Shown: piece after piece, positions 1-8,099 of the stretch
How the letters are laid out: each line of letters starts with the position of its first letter
How positions within the stretch are numbered: the first letter of the stretch is position 1
Source of the DNA: Paraburkholderia monticola
Lineage (GTDB): Bacteria; Pseudomonadota; Gammaproteobacteria; Burkholderiales; Burkholderiaceae
Assembly: GCF_001580545.1 (NCBI RefSeq)
Contig: NZ_LRBG01000037.1
Coordinates: 682,001 to 746,000, forward strand
Direction of reading: 5' to 3'
Length of the DNA: 64,000 nt
Position numbers and translations under genes: made by a program
Notes under the pieces: generated by a model
The model's input: only the letters and a program-made list of their open reading frames with translations
Databases searched by the model: none
What the model was told of the DNA's origin: nothing

Positions 1-129
1 GGCGTTCGATGATCCGTCCTCGCCGCCCGACGCGCGGCCGCGGCGCAGTATCGAGTTGCGTTCGCTGCTGTTTTTCTGAGTCCGCGCACGGCATATCGCG
101 GACGGTCATAACCATAGTCGCAATCGGCT

Positions 130-158
130 TTGAATGGCGCGCCGACACTGCCTATACT
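130..158 (+). promoter_or_regulatory. Sigma70-type promoter for the sulfite dehydrogenase pair
   Basis: TTGAAT at 130-135 and TATACT at 153-158 are separated by exactly 17 bases, matching the -35/-10 consensus at 4/6 and 5/6 positions. A transcript starting near 165 would leave a leader of about 37 bases before the ATG at 202. This also argues against a TTG start at 130, which would lie inside the -35 box. Confidence 0.55.
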
Positions 159-201
159 CGGGCGCTTCTCGATCAACCCAGGCCGCCTCGCCGGCACAAG
201 C

Positions 202-1491
202 ATGCCGCGACATTCACGTATTGCCCGCGACGCGCACGCTGCGTCGAAACCCGCGTCGCCGCGTCGACGTCTGCTGGGCGGTCTCGCCCTGTCCGCCCTG
301 GCCGCGCCGAATCTGAGGGCCGCAACGCTGTTGCAGCCGCTAGGCGTCGATGCCTGGACGCAAACACCCGGTGCGCCGATTCTCAACCACCCGTATGGAC
401 TGCCATCGCCGCACGAAGCGAACGTGATTCGCCGCGCCGCGCGAGCGTGGCCGATGCCGGGCGCCGCATCGTCGTTGACGCCGCTCGCGGATCTGCATGG
501 CTCGATCACGCCGAATGGGCTCGTCTACGAGCGGCATCACGCGGGCGTGCCCGACATCGATCCCGACGCGCACCGGCTCGTGATACACGGTCTCGTGCGC
601 GAACCGAAGCTCTTCACGATGGATGACCTGTTGCGCCTGCCTTCGGAGTCGCGCATTCACTTTCTCGAATGCTCGGGCAACACGGCGAGCGAGTGGAAGG
701 GACCGAGTGGCTTGCCGGTGCAGATCACGCACGGTCTGTTGTCGTGCTGCGAGTGGACCGGCGTCAGGCTGTCGACGCTGCTCGAAGCAGTCGGTGGACG
801 CACGGCGGCGAGCGACGGCGGCACGCCGCAATGGCTGCTCGCCGAAGGCGGGGACGCGGCCGCCATGACGCGCAGTCTGCCGCTCGAGCGGATTCTCGAA
901 CGCGCGCTCGTCGTCTACGCGCAGAACGGCGAGCGCCTGCGGCCCGAGAACGGCTATCCGCTGCGTCTGATCGTGCCTGGCTTCGAGGGCAATACCAACG
1001 TGAAATGGCTGCGGCGGTTGAAGATCGTCGATGCGCCGTTGCAGACGCGCGAGGAAACGTCGAAGTACACGGGCATCCTGCCCGACGGGCGCGCGCGTCA
1101 GTTCGTGTTCGAGATGGACGCGAAGTCGGTGATCACGCGGCCATCCGCCGGGCAGCGGCTGACGGTGCGGGGCTTCTATCCGATCGTCGGGCTCGCGTGG
1201 TCGGGGCGCGGGGCGATCCGCAAGGTCGAGGTATCGACCGATGGCGGCGCGACGTGGCAAGCCGCGGTGCTCGACGAGCCGGCGCGCGATCGCGCCTTGA
1301 CGCGCTTCCAGGCTGGCTTCGTGTGGAATGGCGCGCCGACCGCGATCCTGTCGCGCGCCACGGACTCGACCGGCTACGTGCAACCGACGCGCGAAGCACT
1401 CGTCGCGGCGCGCGGCTTGAACTCGAACTATCACTACAACGGCATTCAGCAGTGGCGCATCGAAGCGGATGGGAGCGTGAAAAATGCGTGA
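202..1491 (+). CDS. soxC: SoxC/SorA-type sulfite dehydrogenase, molybdopterin subunit
   Basis: This is a periplasmic sulfite:cytochrome c oxidoreductase of the sulfite oxidase family, oxidising sulfite to sulfate. The ATG at 202 is chosen because it begins a Tat-type leader with SPRRRLLGG at residues 19-27 and an Ala-rich hydrophobic stretch; the longer frame needs a TTG at 130 that overlaps the promoter. The molybdenum-ligating cysteine is in FLECSGN near residue 157, followed by a CEWTGVRL segment typical of SoxC and a C-terminal dimerisation domain. At 429 aa it is full length. It overlaps the cytochrome gene by 8 bases. No soxXYZAB genes are visible, so a role in clearing sulfite from organosulfur breakdown fits better than thiosulfate oxidation. 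That role is inferred. Confidence 0.85.
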   Translation: MPRHSRIARDAHAASKPASPRRRLLGGLALSALAAPNLRAATLLQPLGVDAWTQTPGAPILNHPYGLPSPHEANVIRRAARAWPMPGAASSLTPLADLHGSITPNGLVYERHHAGVPDIDPDAHRLVIHGLVREPKLFTMDDLLRLPSESRIHFLECSGNTASEWKGPSGLPVQITHGLLSCCEWTGVRLSTLLEAVGGRTAASDGGTPQWLLAEGGDAAAMTRSLPLERILERALVVYAQNGERLRPENGYPLRLIVPGFEGNTNVKWLRRLKIVDAPLQTREETSKYTGILPDGRARQFVFEMDAKSVITRPSAGQRLTVRGFYPIVGLAWSGRGAIRKVEVSTDGGATWQAAVLDEPARDRALTRFQAGFVWNGAPTAILSRATDSTGYVQPTREALVAARGLNSNYHYNGIQQWRIEADGSVKNA

Positions 1492-2104
1492 GCCTATCCG
1501 GATCGTTGGCTCGGTATCCAGCATGATGCGCGCTCTGCTGGCAGTGGTCGCGGCTGGCAGTCTGCTCGCTGGCTGCTCCTCGTCGTTCAACGCAACGCGC
1601 GACGCGCAGTCGAGCGCTGCACAAGCGCACTGGCGCGCATCGGTCGACGCGCTCGGCAAGCCGATCAGCGAAACCGATCTGAGCGCCTGGAATATCGACG
1701 TCGCGCCGGACGGCCACGGCCTGCCCAATGGCAGCGGCGACGTCGCAACGGGTGGCCGCATTTTCGCGGCGAAATGCGCGGTCTGTCATGGCGCGAAAGG
1801 GGAAGGATTGATCGGCGATCAGTTGATCGGCGGCGCGGGCACGCTCGCCACCGCGAATCCGAAGCGCACGGTCGGCAGCTACTGGCCGTATGCGACGACG
1901 CTGTTCGACTATATCCGCCGGGCGATGCCCTATAACGCGCCGCAGTCGCTGAGCGCCGACGAGGTGTACGCGCTCAGCGCGTGGATATTGAATCGCAACG
2001 GCATCGTGCCGGACGATGCGCGTCTCGACGCGCAAACGCTTGCCGCCATCCGCATGCCCAATCGCGATGGCTTCGTGCCGGATCCGCGGCCGGGCAAACT
2101 TTGA
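1484..2104 (+). CDS. Mono-haem c-type cytochrome lipoprotein, electron acceptor of the sulfite dehydrogenase
   Basis: The protein has one haem-binding CAVCH motif near residues 98-102 and a likely Met axial ligand in the AMPYNAPQSL segment near residue 147. It opens with a lipoprotein signal whose lipobox is LLAGC (Cys31); a start at the internal ATG pair at 1523-1526 would give the same lipobox. It overlaps the Mo-subunit gene by 8 bases, so it is probably the redox partner, as SoxD and SorB are. At 206 aa it is about half the length of classical two-domain SoxD and keeps a single cytochrome domain, which makes it more SorB-like in layout. The partner assignment follows from the gene overlap and family precedent. 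Confidence 0.8.
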   Translation: MREPIRIVGSVSSMMRALLAVVAAGSLLAGCSSSFNATRDAQSSAAQAHWRASVDALGKPISETDLSAWNIDVAPDGHGLPNGSGDVATGGRIFAAKCAVCHGAKGEGLIGDQLIGGAGTLATANPKRTVGSYWPYATTLFDYIRRAMPYNAPQSLSADEVYALSAWILNRNGIVPDDARLDAQTLAAIRMPNRDGFVPDPRPGKL

Positions 2105-2105
2105 C

Positions 2106-2149
2106 AGGCCTTTGGCGGGCGAGCAGATTGCCTCGCTCGCCAAAGGCCT
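2106..2149. terminator. Bidirectional hairpin terminator between convergent genes
   Basis: Two 18-base arms, 2106-2123 and 2132-2149, pair completely except for one G-U wobble, around an 8-base loop. A short T run follows on the plus strand, and the complementary A run precedes the other arm. It lies between the convergent stop codons at 2104 and 2154, so it can end both transcripts. Confidence 0.75.
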
Positions 2150-2153
2150 TTGT

Positions 2154-3536
2154 TCAGGAAGCGGCCGTCGCGAGTTCGCCGCGCTCCCGCGCCGTCTGCG
2201 TGTAACGATTGAGCGGACGCGGCAGCCCCAGATGATCGCGCAACGTGCGGCCCGTGTACTCGGTGCGAAAGAGTCCGCGGCGCTGCAATTCGGGCACGAC
2301 GGTATCGGCGAATTCGCTGAGCCCGCCCGGCAGCCACGGCGACATGATGTTGAAGCCGTCCGCGCCTTCCTCTTCGAACCATTGCTGCAACTGGTCGGCG
2401 ATACTTTGCGGCGTGCCGATCACCTGCTGATGTCCGCGCGCGCCCGCGATACGCAGATACAGATCGCGGATCGTCAGGTTGTCACGCCGGGCGAGGTCGA
2501 GCAGCAGCCGTTGGCGGCTCTTGCCGCCATTGGTTTCGGGCAGCTCCGGCACCGGTCCGTCGACGGGGTATTGCGACAGGTCGATGCCGCCCGACATGTT
2601 CGACAGCAACGCGAGGCCGACGGCAGGATCGATCAGCTCCTGCAACGCGTCGAACTTGTCGCGCGCTTCCTGCTGCGTTTTGCCGATCACCGGGAAGATG
2701 CCCGGCATGATCTTCAGATGCTCGGGCGCGCGTCCGTAGCGCGCGAGGCGTCCTTTGACGTCGCGATAGAACTGCTGCGCTTCGTCGAGCGTCTGATGCG
2801 CGACGAAGATCACCTCGGCCGTCTGCGCAGCCAGCTCGCGTCCGGCTTCCGATGCGCCCGCTTGTACCACCACCGGCCAGCCCTGCGGCGAACGCGCGAC
2901 GTTCAACGGCCCGCGCACGCTGAAGTGCTTGCCGCGATGGCCGAGCACGTGCAGCTTGTCGGCATCGAAATAGATGCCGCTCGCCTTGTCGCGCACGAAC
3001 GCGTCGTCTTCCCAGCTGTCCCACAGGCCCGCGACCACGTCGTAGAACTCTTTCGCGCGCTCGTAGCGCAGCGCGTGATCGAGGTGCTTGTCGCGACTGA
3101 AGTTGTGCGCTTCCGTTTCCGTGCTGGACGTGACGAGGTTCCAGCCCGAACGGCCGCCGCTCAGATGATCGAGTGAGGCGAATTTGCGGGCCACGTTGTA
3201 GGGCTCGTTGAAGCTGGTCGACACGGTCGCGATCAGCCCGATGCGCTCGGTTACGACCGACAGCGCGGACAGCAGCGTCAACGGCTCGAAGTGATCGGCG
3301 CGCGCGGTGCGCGACAGCGACGGCAGATGCGTGTCGCGCACGCTGACGCTGTCCGCGAAAAAGATCGCGTCCAACTTCGCCCGCTCGGCGATGCGCGCGA
3401 GCTGCGCGTAGTGCGTGAAGTCGAGACCGCCCGCCGCATGCGTGTCGGGATGACGCCACGCGGCGATGTGATGGCCGGTCTCCATCAGAAATGCGCCGAG
3501 GCTCATCTGTCGTGGGTGGTGTGATGTTGCGCTCAC
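2154..3536 (-). CDS. FMN-dependent monooxygenase, NtaA/SnaA/DszA (LLM) family
   Basis: A 460-aa flavin-dependent monooxygenase of the luciferase-like TIM-barrel superfamily. It contains the family signatures WNLVTSS, HFSVRGPLNVARSPQGWPV and VQAGASEAGRELAA and ends with a C-terminal segment of the DszA/NtaA type. Such enzymes use reduced FMN from a separate reductase to cleave C-S or C-N bonds. The start is GTG at 3536 with AAGGAG six bases upstream. It is the last gene of a five-gene operon with an SsuABC/TauABC-type transporter, and the locus meets a sulfite dehydrogenase, so an organosulfur substrate (sulfone, sulfonate or similar) is likely. No flavin reductase is encoded nearby. The substrate cannot be read from the sequence. 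Confidence 0.82.
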   Translation of the reverse strand: MSATSHHPRQMSLGAFLMETGHHIAAWRHPDTHAAGGLDFTHYAQLARIAERAKLDAIFFADSVSVRDTHLPSLSRTARADHFEPLTLLSALSVVTERIGLIATVSTSFNEPYNVARKFASLDHLSGGRSGWNLVTSSTETEAHNFSRDKHLDHALRYERAKEFYDVVAGLWDSWEDDAFVRDKASGIYFDADKLHVLGHRGKHFSVRGPLNVARSPQGWPVVVQAGASEAGRELAAQTAEVIFVAHQTLDEAQQFYRDVKGRLARYGRAPEHLKIMPGIFPVIGKTQQEARDKFDALQELIDPAVGLALLSNMSGGIDLSQYPVDGPVPELPETNGGKSRQRLLLDLARRDNLTIRDLYLRIAGARGHQQVIGTPQSIADQLQQWFEEEGADGFNIMSPWLPGGLSEFADTVVPELQRRGLFRTEYTGRTLRDHLGLPRPLNRYTQTARERGELATAAS

Positions 3537-3590
3537 TGCGGGCTCCTTGTGACGAACGTTGAACGAAGACGCTGCTTGTCGCGGGCGAGG

Positions 3591-4376
3591 TCAGCCGGCA
3601 TGTTCGGTCCGCTCGGAGAAATCCGCGAGGATCTGCTCACGCAGATGCACGAAGCGCGGGTCGCTGCGCTCGCGCGGCCGTGGCAAGCCGACATGCGTGA
3701 TCCGCTTGATGCGGCCAGGGCGAGGCGCCATCGTCACCACGCGATCGCCGAGATGAATCGCTTCGTCGACGTCATGCGTGACGAGGATCATCGTGATGCG
3801 CTCGCTCTCCCAGATCCGTTGCAGTTCGTTTTGCAGACGCGCGCGAGTGAGGGCGTCGAGCGCGCCGAACGGTTCGTCGAGCAACAGCACGCGCGGGCGA
3901 TTCACGAGTCCGCGCGCGATCGCCACACGCTGCGCCATGCCGCCCGACAGCTGATGCGGATACGCATGCTCGAAGCCTTGCAGGCCGACCAGCGCGACAT
4001 GCTCGGCCACCGCGTCGCGCTTCTGTTGCGACGAGAGCGGCGCATTGCGCAGAGCGGCGAGAATGTTCTGCGACGCCGTCAGCCACGGAAACAGCCGGTG
4101 ATCCTGAAACACGATGCCGCGTTCGAGCGACGTGTCGCGCACACGCTCGCCATCCACACTGATATCGCCGCGATAGTCGGTGTCGAGTCCGGCGACGAGC
4201 CGCAGCAACGTCGACTTGCCGCAGCCGCTCGCGCCGAGCACGCTGATGAATTCGCCGGCCGCGATGTCGAGCGAGATGTCGTCGAGCACGAGCAGGTCGT
4301 CGCGCGCGCCGCGTTGGCCTGCATAGCGCTTGCTGACGCCGCGAATGCGGATGCCTTCGGAAACCGTGGTGGTCAT
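3591..4376 (-). CDS. ABC transporter ATPase, nitrate/sulfonate/taurine type (SsuB/TauB-like)
   Basis: The nucleotide-binding subunit of an importer. It shows Walker A (GASGCGKSTLL), the signature LSGGMAQRVAIAR, Walker B (VLLLDEPFGALD) and an H-loop (LVTHDVDEA). The start chosen is the ATG at 4376, preceded by GGAAG eight bases upstream; a longer frame to 4448 would add 24 residues without family similarity and overlap the permease gene. At 261 aa it is normal for SsuB. It lies 43 bases after the upstream permease and 54 bases before the monooxygenase start, in one transcription unit. It should energise uptake of the compound bound by the protein encoded at 6220-7314. Confidence 0.87.
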   Translation of the reverse strand: MTTTVSEGIRIRGVSKRYAGQRGARDDLLVLDDISLDIAAGEFISVLGASGCGKSTLLRLVAGLDTDYRGDISVDGERVRDTSLERGIVFQDHRLFPWLTASQNILAALRNAPLSSQQKRDAVAEHVALVGLQGFEHAYPHQLSGGMAQRVAIARGLVNRPRVLLLDEPFGALDALTRARLQNELQRIWESERITMILVTHDVDEAIHLGDRVVTMAPRPGRIKRITHVGLPRPRERSDPRFVHLREQILADFSERTEHAG

Positions 4377-4419
4377 GAGTTCGCTTCCTGTTGATGAGCC
4401 GTTTGGCTGCTGCACCACC

Positions 4420-5319
4420 TCAGGCGACGGCGCGTTCCCGCGGCGCACCGCTGCGGCGCGCCATCACGCGTCGCTCGACGCCGCGGGCGAGCGCATTGAG
4501 CGCCCAGCCGGTCAGTCCGACGACGATGATGCCGAACAGCACGAGGTCCATCCTGAACTGCTCGCTGCCGTCGATCAGCGTGTTGCCGATGCCGCTGCCC
4601 GCGACCAGCAGATACTCGGCACCGAGCGTCGCAAGCCACGAATAGATCAGCCCCAGATAGAGGCCGGTGAAGATCGTCGGCAACGCGGCGGGGAGGATCA
4701 CGTAGCGGATCAGCTGGATTCGCGAGTAGCGCAACGCGCGCGCGACCTCGATGTAGCGGCGCGGCACCGCATGGATGCCGTCGCAGGTATGTGCCGCGAC
4801 CGGCAGCAACGCCGCGAGCGACAGGAACACGACTTTCGCCATGTCGCCGAGGCCGAACCAGACCGAGATCAGCGGAATCCATGCGAACAGGGAGATTTGC
4901 TTGAAGGTATCGAAGCTCGGGCCGATCAGGCGCGTCGCGACACGCGAGAGCCCGAGCGCCGAGCCGAGCAGCAGGCCGCCCGCGGTGCCGATCACGAAGC
5001 CGCTCGCCTCGCGCGCGAGCGACGCCGACAGCGCGCGCAGCAATGCGCCGCTTTCGATCTGTTGCCACGCGGTATGCGCGACATCGGCGGGGCTCACGAG
5101 CAGGCCGCTCTTGACGAGGTGTAACGCCGACACGAGCCACCACAGCGCGAACAATGCGAGCGGCAGCACGAGACCGCGCCAGTTGAAGGCAGCAAGACGG
5201 TCCCTGAGCGCTGCCATGCGAGTGGGGCGGGCAGGTGCCTCGCAACCGCACGAAGGTGGAGCGCTTCGCGGCGGCTCGAAGAAGCGGCGCAGCGCCTCGG
5301 AAGCAGAAGTGAGTGGCAT
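4420..5319 (-). CDS. ABC transporter permease, sulfonate type (SsuC-like)
   Basis: An inner-membrane permease of the BPD-transporter family with about six hydrophobic segments. The EAA-loop that docks on the ATPase is visible in EVARALRYSRIQLIRYVILP. The ATG at 5319 is chosen because the open frame upstream runs through the other permease gene and lacks membrane character. This gives 299 aa, including an N-terminal extension of about 40 residues before the first membrane segment. It is the second of two non-identical permeases, so the transporter is probably a heterodimer. The Shine-Dalgarno at this start is weak, which may mean coupling to the gene ending at 5343. Confidence 0.83.
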   Translation of the reverse strand: MPLTSASEALRRFFEPPRSAPPSCGCEAPARPTRMAALRDRLAAFNWRGLVLPLALFALWWLVSALHLVKSGLLVSPADVAHTAWQQIESGALLRALSASLAREASGFVIGTAGGLLLGSALGLSRVATRLIGPSFDTFKQISLFAWIPLISVWFGLGDMAKVVFLSLAALLPVAAHTCDGIHAVPRRYIEVARALRYSRIQLIRYVILPAALPTIFTGLYLGLIYSWLATLGAEYLLVAGSGIGNTLIDGSEQFRMDLVLFGIIVVGLTGWALNALARGVERRVMARRSGAPRERAVA

Positions 5320-5342
5320 GACTGAGTCCAGAAACGAAGCGT

Positions 5343-6206
5343 CTATTCGCGAAACGCCGAAGGTTGGCCGCGCCGCAGCCGCGCTTCGAGCGCATCGAGC
5401 AGACGGTTGATCGCAAAGCCGATCGCGCCGACGATCACGACGGACGCCATGACCAGATCGAGTTGAAAAAGCTGTCGGCCGGAGACGATCAGATAGCCGA
5501 GCCCTTCCGACGACGCCACCAGTTCGACGACGACCAGTGCAAGCCACGCTTTCGTGAACGCGAGCCGCACGCCGGTGGCAAGCGTCGGCACGGCGGCGGG
5601 CAGCACCACGTACGCGATGCGCTGCCAGCGGCCATAGCCGAACCCGCGCGCGACTTCGTCGAGCGCGGCGGGCGTCTGGCGAAAACCCTGCATCGTGCTC
5701 AGCGTGACGGGAACGAGCGCGGCATGCGCGATCAGGATGTACTTGAGCGGCTCGGCGACGCCGACGAGCAGCAACAGAAACGGCAGCCAGCCGAGCACGG
5801 GAATCTGCACGAGCGCATTGAATCCCGGCAGAACGTACGATTCGACCGTCCGCGACAGACCGAGCGCCGCACCGATCAGGAAACCAGCCAGGGTGCCCGC
5901 GCCGAAGCCGAGCAGTACGCGCTGCAGGCTCACGAGGGTATGGTGCGCGAGGTCGCCGCTGCGCGCGAGGTCGCTCAGCGTGTCGAACACGATCTGCGGC
6001 GGCGGCAGGATTTGCGGCGCGATCCAGCCGCGTTCGCAGCCGATGCTCCACAGCGCGAACAGTGCGGCGGGCAACAGCCACGGCGCGAGATGCCAGCCGA
6101 CGGCCCGTGCGCGCCGCTGCAGATTCGCCTGCGCCTTCGCGTCGTTTGCCACGCGCGCCGGGACGTGCGCCGCGGCCGGGGACCATTCGCCAAGCGCCTT
6201 GCTCAT
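5343..6206 (-). CDS. ABC transporter permease, sulfonate type (second subunit)
   Basis: A 287-aa inner-membrane permease with about six hydrophobic spans and the EAA-type cytoplasmic loop in DEVARGFGYGRWQRIAYVVLP. GGAG sits seven bases before the ATG at 6206. It lies 13 bases downstream of the binding-protein gene and 23 bases upstream of the other permease. It is a paralogue of that permease, not a duplicate: the two share family motifs but differ along most of their length. SsuABC systems usually use one permease gene, so two are a departure from the commonest layout, though heterodimeric versions exist. Confidence 0.84.
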   Translation of the reverse strand: MSKALGEWSPAAAHVPARVANDAKAQANLQRRARAVGWHLAPWLLPAALFALWSIGCERGWIAPQILPPPQIVFDTLSDLARSGDLAHHTLVSLQRVLLGFGAGTLAGFLIGAALGLSRTVESYVLPGFNALVQIPVLGWLPFLLLLVGVAEPLKYILIAHAALVPVTLSTMQGFRQTPAALDEVARGFGYGRWQRIAYVVLPAAVPTLATGVRLAFTKAWLALVVVELVASSEGLGYLIVSGRQLFQLDLVMASVVIVGAIGFAINRLLDALEARLRRGQPSAFRE

Positions 6207-6219
6207 CGTCGATCTCCGG

Positions 6220-7314
6220 TCAGCCGAGGGGTTTGCCTTGTGGGTCGTAGCGCGTCCAGTAGTGCTCGAGCGACTGGCTGTGCAACGCGTTGTCGAGATA
6301 GCGCGGCTCGAACCAGCCGTCGACCTCGACGGGCTGACGGATCAGCTTCAGCTTCAACGCATCGGCCGACACGGCCTTGTAGCGCGCGACGATGAACGGA
6401 TCGATCAGCGGCGAGTTGCGCGACTTCAGCGGCTGGTTCGCGAACTCGGCCTGCCACGACGCGTAGCTGACGCCGCTTTTCGCCCAGAGCTTGAATAGCG
6501 CGTCGCGGTTCGCTTCATCGGAGGACCATTGAGCGCCTTTGACGAACACGTTGACGACCCGCTGCACGATGTCGGGATGCGCGCGATCGAAATCGTCGAG
6601 CACGAGCAGGTGCGATTGCCGCGTAAACTGCGGGCCTGCTGTCTGCGATTCGTAGACGATCTTCGCGAGACCCTGATCGCGCAGCTTGTAAAGGTGATAG
6701 TCGTTGACCGACGCGTCGATGCCTTTTGACGAAAGCGCCGCGAGCGCGCTGGCCGAATCCAGATTGATCACGCGCAGATCGCGCTCGTCGAGCTGATTGG
6801 CCGCGAGCACGTTGTCGGCGACGAGCTGCAGATTGGTGCCGCGAAAAATCGACACGCGCCGGCCTTTCAGATCCTTCACGCTCTGCACGGGCGAGTCGGG
6901 CGGCACGGCGAACTTCACGCCGACACGCACGCCGGATTCGAGCAGGATGCGGGTCTTCAAGCCGTTTGCCCGGCCCAGTACGGAGGGCAGGTCGCCTTGA
7001 AACGCGAAGTCGAGCGACTTGTCGGCGATCGCTTCGTTGACAGCCGGACCCGCGCCCTTGAAGAACAGCCATTCGACCTTGATGCCGTCGGCGGCGAATT
7101 CCTTTTCGAGCAGCTGAAGCTGCTGCACGGTGGCGGCCGGTGAGCCGCCGAAGGTCGGCGGATCGCCGGCGCCTTGCTGCGCGACGCCGATGCGGATCAC
7201 AGCGGGTTTGTCGGCATGGGCCAGCGGCATCGTCAATGCGAGTGCCGTAGCGAGCAATGCGGACTTCCACAAGGAGAAGGTTCGCAAAACGTTTCGCGGG
7301 ATTCGATGGGTCAT
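6220..7314 (-). CDS. ABC transporter substrate-binding protein, SsuA/TauA-like
   Basis: A periplasmic binding protein (364 aa) that begins with a Sec signal peptide, hydrophobic around residues 15-32 and ending at LAHADKP. The mature part follows the SsuA/NMT1-like fold, with IRIGVAQQGAG at the first strand, a DFAFQGDLPSVLGRANG segment and VKDLKGRRVSIFRGTN before the hinge. It is the first gene of the minus-strand operon that continues with two permeases, an ATPase and an FMN monooxygenase. It should select the ligand; family members bind alkanesulfonates, taurine, aryl sulfonates or related compounds. No strong Shine-Dalgarno is seen before the ATG at 7314. Confidence 0.84.
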   Translation of the reverse strand: MTHRIPRNVLRTFSLWKSALLATALALTMPLAHADKPAVIRIGVAQQGAGDPPTFGGSPAATVQQLQLLEKEFAADGIKVEWLFFKGAGPAVNEAIADKSLDFAFQGDLPSVLGRANGLKTRILLESGVRVGVKFAVPPDSPVQSVKDLKGRRVSIFRGTNLQLVADNVLAANQLDERDLRVINLDSASALAALSSKGIDASVNDYHLYKLRDQGLAKIVYESQTAGPQFTRQSHLLVLDDFDRAHPDIVQRVVNVFVKGAQWSSDEANRDALFKLWAKSGVSYASWQAEFANQPLKSRNSPLIDPFIVARYKAVSADALKLKLIRQPVEVDGWFEPRYLDNALHSQSLEHYWTRYDPQGKPLG

Positions 7315-7628
7315 TGATCGGGACGATGTGCAGCGCGACGTGGTGGTCGTGGAGTGCTCATTCTTGTCGACACCCTTTCCAGGGACAAGGAAGCATTGCA
7401 GCTATGGATATGCGCAGCAGTGCTTTCAGGATGCGCGAATCAGTGCTGGTCGCAGGCGGGTTTGCCGCGCTGGAGAAATGGCGATCGAAGCGAGGGATGC
7501 GGACGCTGGATCGTCCGGATGTCCGCTGGCGCGGATTGCGTTGCGGCTCGAATTCCAGAACGCACGTGCGGGCGCACGTGTGGCGAGTGGTGGACCGCGA
7601 ACTTAGGCGGTTTGCGGAAGCCGGCGCA
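7315..7628. other. Intergenic region upstream of the ABC/monooxygenase operon
   Basis: No convincing gene is seen; the open frames here overlap neighbours in other frames. It must contain the promoter of the minus-strand transporter operon. Two direct copies of CGCACGTG lie at 7561-7568 and 7573-7580, spaced 12 bases apart. Each contains the palindrome CACGTG, so they are possible regulator sites, but their distance of about 250 bases from the operon start makes this weak. Confidence 0.4.
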
Positions 7629-8099
7629 TCAAGCCTGCGGCGGCAGCAGTGCCGAAAGCAGGCGGCGCAACTGCGCGAGTTCGGCCGGTGTCAACCTTGC
7701 GGTGAGAATGCGCTCGACCTGCTCGACTCGAGGACGCAAGGTCGCGAGCTGCTTCTTACCGGCGGTGGTGAGAAACAGCACGTAACTGCGCTTGTCGACA
7801 GGATCGTCGGCGCGTTCGATAAGGCCATTGCGCACCATGCGTGCAACGAGATCCGCTATGGTCGAACGGTCGACATCGAGTTCATCTCCGAGTTGCCGCT
7901 GACTGACGCCGGGGGTCTCCTGCAAGGCCTCGAGCGCCGCGTACTGGACGCTCGTGATCTCGGTGGAAACCTCACTTAGCCACACTGCTGCATGGCGCTG
8001 TTGGGCACGCCGCACCAGGCTGCCGGTGAATCTGGGGAGTGGGCGGGCGTCTTCAGATTTGGTCGACAATTTCGGAGATTCGGGTTTCGGGTGGTTCAA
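7629..8099 (-). CDS. mobR: MarR-family transcriptional regulator, MobR-like
   Basis: A 156-aa winged-helix regulator. The MarR recognition helix and wing are in VSQRQLGDELDVDRSTIADL followed by RADDPVDKRSYVLFLT, with the conserved Asp-Lys-Arg wing signature. Its ATG overlaps the stop codon of the upstream monooxygenase gene (ATGA at 8096-8099), so the two are translationally coupled. In Comamonas testosteroni, MobR is a MarR-type repressor of the 3-hydroxybenzoate hydroxylase gene mobA, released by the substrate. The pairing here suggests the same job, with autoregulation because it is cotranscribed. A perfect inverted repeat just upstream of mobA is its likely operator. The family call is firm; the MobR name rests on the neighbour. 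Confidence 0.82.
   Translation of the reverse strand: MNHPKPESPKLSTKSEDARPLPRFTGSLVRRAQQRHAAVWLSEVSTEITSVQYAALEALQETPGVSQRQLGDELDVDRSTIADLVARMVRNGLIERADDPVDKRSYVLFLTTAGKKQLATLRPRVEQVERILTARLTPAELAQLRRLLSALLPPQA

Noticed and set aside
2..79. Possible C-terminal tail of a gene entering from the left (26 codons ending at the TGA at 77-79)
   Set aside because: Too short to recognise a family, and arginine-rich content is common in shadow frames of this GC-rich DNA.
340..1761. Long minus-strand open frame opposite the sulfite dehydrogenase
   Set aside because: Shadow frame of a well-supported gene; low-complexity Arg/Ala content, no domain and no ribosome-binding site.
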